Shown here: positions 61,523 through 64,000 of the stretch, piece by piece
Layout: each line of letters opens with the position of its first letter
How positions within the stretch are numbered: the stretch's first letter is position 1
Source: Phycisphaerales bacterium
GTDB lineage: Bacteria; Planctomycetota; Phycisphaerae; Phycisphaerales; UBA5793
DNA: 64,000 bases
Reading direction: 5' to 3'
NCBI GenBank assembly: GCA_020852515.1
Contig: JADZAS010000009.1
Location: 50,853-114,852, forward strand
Notes under the pieces: generated by a model
Told to the model about the DNA's origin: nothing
Seen by the model: the letters and a program-made list of their open reading frames with translations, nothing else
Database searches by the model: none
Position numbers and translations under genes: made by a program

Positions 61523-63544
61523 TCACACTTCGCCCTTACTCTTGGTCCCACCACGCGGATCCTGCAACGCGCATCCGAAATCGTGATAGCCGCGCATCTG
61601 GATGCCCAGCACGTTGAAGTCGGCTTCGGCGGTCTCGATCGTCGGCGACTCCTGTCCATTGAGGAACGCGACCTCGATGACCGGCAGATCAGCAGGGTCC
61701 GCGAGCAGGTACCACGCCTTGGCGGAGTTGCCCGTGTACGAGGCGTTGCTCAGGTACCGGCTCACCTCGACGCGGAACTTGCCTTGGTGCGGGTTGGACA
61801 CGGGGTACTTTGTGCTTGCCGTGGTGTCACGCAGTTCCATGCTCTTGAACAGCTGCGTGCCGACGGCGCTGAGCGCCGTGGGCACGAGCATGATCGAGGG
61901 CATGATGCCGATGGGCTTGCCGTCCCCATCGACCTGGTCCATGAAGGCGACCTCGGCCTTGGTCAGACCGTCAATGCTCAGGGCCGTGTCGGCGCCGCTG
62001 ATGAAGTTCTTGTTGCCGACCTTGAAGAAGTCGCTGTTGGCCAGGAAGATCGTCCAGAAGACATCGTTGATCTTCAGGCCGCTTCCGCGACCCAACTTGC
62101 GCGGCACCGTGGTGATGGCGCCGAGGTCATCATTGATGATGTCGCGGCGATCAATCGCGAGCAGCAGGCCGTAAGTGTCGGCCTTGTTGGTGTACTGCTC
62201 TTCACCGAGGGTGCCGTGCTTGAGTTCACCGCCGGGCGCCACGATCTCGTACTGGTCCTTGCCCACGAGCCGGTACGACGTGACGGTCTTGAAGTCGCTG
62301 ACGTTGCGCACCGCAGTGATGTTCCGCCAGGTTCGCTCGACGGAGAGGAATCCCTCGAGGAGGAACTTGTTGGCGACATTGCTCAGGATGCCGCCGATGT
62401 CGATGGTGCTCAAACCCGCCTCGATGCCCGGGTTGAAGGCGAACTTGAGGACATTGCGGCTGTCGCGGAAGTTGCGGCCGCTGTATCCGTTCGCCCACGC
62501 GGCTTCAAGCAGCAGTTCCTGAAGACCGATGCCGCCGCGAAATCGCCTGGCAGCCAGGTCGAGCGCCTGCTCCTGGCAGTGCTTCTCAGGTTCATCGAGC
62601 CCGGCGGTGAGCATGCACGCGGCTTCGAGCACCTGCGTGCTCACATTCTGGTCGTGCACGTGGATCGCCGGGGCCTTGGGCCGGCTGGCGCGGAGGATTT
62701 CGAGTTCGGTGCGCGTGGAATCCCAGCCCTCACGAATCGCCTTGGCTTCGATCTCATCGTGCTGGCCGGCGCAGAGCCGGCGGACTGCGGAGATGCGCGT
62801 CGTTTCGGCGACCGCCTGTGCGCGGATGTCCCCCACGGCGCTGGCGTTGGCATTCGATGCATCCGCCTGCGACTCCGGTTTGGCTGGCGTCACCGTGCCG
62901 TTGTTGCTCGCGGTCGTGGGGGTGCCGTTGTCCTTGTTCTCACCGTCCATGATGTTCTCCTGAGTCGCAGCGATCGCCGCGACGTTCACACTGGTCTTTC
63001 CATCCGCCCCGAGGTCCACGAAACTGATTTCGCCGAGCGTCGCCTTGCGGACCACGTTGACCGGCCCGGCGAACTCCTGGCCGTTGACGAGCACCTTCTG
63101 CCCTTCGCGGATGAACTCGAACTCCTCGACCGATGCGCCCACCGACGCCTGCCAGGGGAACCCGTTCTTCGAGGAGGTCACGATCTCACGCGCCGTGGGT
63201 GTGTCGCGCGAGACGAGGCCCGAGGCGATGAGTTGCCCCTGCTCGATGCGGATCGCGTCGGTGTGGCCCACGCCCGAGCCGGGATCGTGGCTGAATCGGA
63301 TCGGCCGCTGTTGCGATGGAATGTTCAACCCCGCCAGATCGAGAATGACGGGATGCCGCCACGCGGTGACACGCATGGCACCGCCGGTGTAGGCCACCAT
63401 TTTGAATCGAGGCAGCGCCGTGGTTCCTTCGCCGGCCGCGGCCTCGACATCGATCTGTGCAGAGGCAGTGATCTCGATCGATCCGGGAGTCGTGCTCTCA
63501 GGCGGCGATGCGGCTGACTGCGTTGGCGCTTTCGTTCTGGCCAT
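61523..63544 (-). CDS. Prohead protease-major capsid protein fusion
   Basis: A 673-residue protein. The N-terminal 200 residues are a prohead-protease-like domain (HPVILDLAGLNIPSQQRPIR, FSHDPGSGVGHTDAIRI, PWQASVGASVEEFEFI, ATLGEISFVDLGADGKTSV), with His and Ser in positions expected for S78-type proteases. A Gln/Asn/Ala-rich linker follows, then a capsid-type domain from about residue 290 (VSTQVLEAACMLTAGLDEPE, LQELLLEAAWANGYSGRNF, FLSVERTWRNITAVRNVSDF). Both functions in one chain is seen in Mu-like and some other phages. Confidence 0.85.
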   Translation of the reverse strand: MARTKAPTQSAASPPESTTPGSIEITASAQIDVEAAAGEGTTALPRFKMVAYTGGAMRVTAWRHPVILDLAGLNIPSQQRPIRFSHDPGSGVGHTDAIRIEQGQLIASGLVSRDTPTAREIVTSSKNGFPWQASVGASVEEFEFIREGQKVLVNGQEFAGPVNVVRKATLGEISFVDLGADGKTSVNVAAIAATQENIMDGENKDNGTPTTASNNGTVTPAKPESQADASNANASAVGDIRAQAVAETTRISAVRRLCAGQHDEIEAKAIREGWDSTRTELEILRASRPKAPAIHVHDQNVSTQVLEAACMLTAGLDEPEKHCQEQALDLAARRFRGGIGLQELLLEAAWANGYSGRNFRDSRNVLKFAFNPGIEAGLSTIDIGGILSNVANKFLLEGFLSVERTWRNITAVRNVSDFKTVTSYRLVGKDQYEIVAPGGELKHGTLGEEQYTNKADTYGLLLAIDRRDIINDDLGAITTVPRKLGRGSGLKINDVFWTIFLANSDFFKVGNKNFISGADTALSIDGLTKAEVAFMDQVDGDGKPIGIMPSIMLVPTALSAVGTQLFKSMELRDTTASTKYPVSNPHQGKFRVEVSRYLSNASYTGNSAKAWYLLADPADLPVIEVAFLNGQESPTIETAEADFNVLGIQMRGYHDFGCALQDPRGGTKSKGEV

Positions 63545-64000
63545 CGTCCTCTTCCTTGTCTGTCTCGTCGGGGTCGGCCGCGCGCGGCTGTGCCTGCGCC
63601 GGAGTCAGCCCCAGTTCCTTCATGAGTGCGACTTCACGCGCCCGCTGGCGCAGTTCCTCTTCCCAGTCCCGCCCCTGCCGGGCGAACTCGGTCGCGAGTG
63701 TGGTCGTGTGGTTGGCCAGTCGCGTGGCCTGCGCCGTGGCTTCCTTGGCGGGATCGACGTGCTCCATCCCATCCCAGAACCACGTGTGCGGCGTGGCGAC
63801 GCCGATGGCCCGCATCGACTGGGGCAATAGCCCCTCGACGAGGACTGCCTCATCGAGCCACGCGCGGAGAATGCGATCGAGGACCGCCGTCTGGAGGTGG
63901 TTCTGCTCGACGCGGATGGATTTGTAGTAGGTCTGGTGGTCGAGCCGGCCGGAGGCGTAGTTGTACCCGCTGGAGTTCCCGGCCGCGACGTTGAAGGGCA
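63498..64000 (-). CDS. Phage portal protein, lambda-type (5' end beyond window)
   Basis: The frame is open to the right edge and encodes the C-terminal part of a portal: FNVAAGNSSGYNYASGRLDH, QTYYKSIRVEQNHLQTAVLD, RILRAWLDEAV, then VGVATPHTWFWDGMEHVDPA-like ATPHTWFWDGMEHVDPAKEA. This is the lambda gpB (PF05136-type) pattern, including the Tyr-rich anchor. It overlaps the capsid fusion gene by 47 bases. Confidence 0.9.
   Translation of the reverse strand, partial: PFNVAAGNSSGYNYASGRLDHQTYYKSIRVEQNHLQTAVLDRILRAWLDEAVLVEGLLPQSMRAIGVATPHTWFWDGMEHVDPAKEATAQATRLANHTTTLATEFARQGRDWEEELRQRAREVALMKELGLTPAQAQPRAADPDETDKEEDDGQNESANAVSRIAA

Noticed and set aside
61583..63517. 644-residue plus-strand frame opposite the protease-capsid gene
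   Set aside because: Antisense artefact of GC-rich DNA, no domain.

Overview
The window looks like one piece of a free-living, GC-rich (about 60%) Gram-negative-type bacterial chromosome, with a phage structural module running off the right edge. Planctomycetota is my best guess, from the recurring 'E(R/L)xKELxCLY' sensor domain, lipoproteins with OmpA-like modules and sigma-54 regulation, but that is inference. No rRNA, tRNA or CRISPR array was seen.

Left part (1-10.3 kb): small envelope and stress proteins on the minus strand (SYLF lipoprotein, DUF3185, DUF3309, a YflT-like stress protein, a collagen/OmpA-like lipoprotein), then a signalling block with a stand-alone MpsC-like (DUF2294) protein, a receiver-MpsC fusion and a CheB-CheR-PAS-histidine kinase. 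Two copies of an unidentified structured RNA with a built-in terminator lie at 2773-2886 and 5421-5536.

10.4-15.9 kb: a defence-island-like insert. A 5'-truncated DUF2867 gene flanks a three-gene plus-strand operon (small winged-helix-like protein, AAA ATPase, HNH nuclease; Septu-like in logic), followed by an unidentified 388-residue gene.

16.5-32.0 kb: a ClC transporter, a sensor-nucleotidyltransferase, then a nitrosative-stress and nitrate block. It holds two Rrf2 regulators, AhpD-like, truncated haemoglobin, DoxX-like and ECF sigma genes, cupin, an orphan sdhB, DUF488, three hemerythrin-type proteins including RIC/YtfE, and a minus-strand operon (NarI-like, molybdopterin oxidoreductase, 4Fe-4S, Rieske, small membrane protein, TehA/SLAC1 channel).

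32-51 kb: a decayed copy of the phage Cys-rich gene, a CPA1 antiporter, NDH-2, a TRIC-like channel, a VOC protein, an OsmC pseudogene and a second sensor-nucleotidyltransferase. A sigma-54 activator carrying the same sensor domain lies just before a consensus -24/-12 promoter with a perfect upstream palindrome. The genes after that promoter look like a survival regulon: small membrane protein, DUF2934, thioredoxin-like, ribosome hibernation factor, glutamate dehydrogenase, Rnk, UPF0316 and Dps.

51-64 kb: a broken IS3 transposase, then siphophage head and tail genes, all on the minus strand. Read in gene order they are portal, protease-capsid fusion, DUF2190, connectors, tail tube, tail chaperone with a probable frameshift, tape measure, distal tail genes and a Cys-rich protein. 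No integrase, lysis or terminase gene is inside the window.
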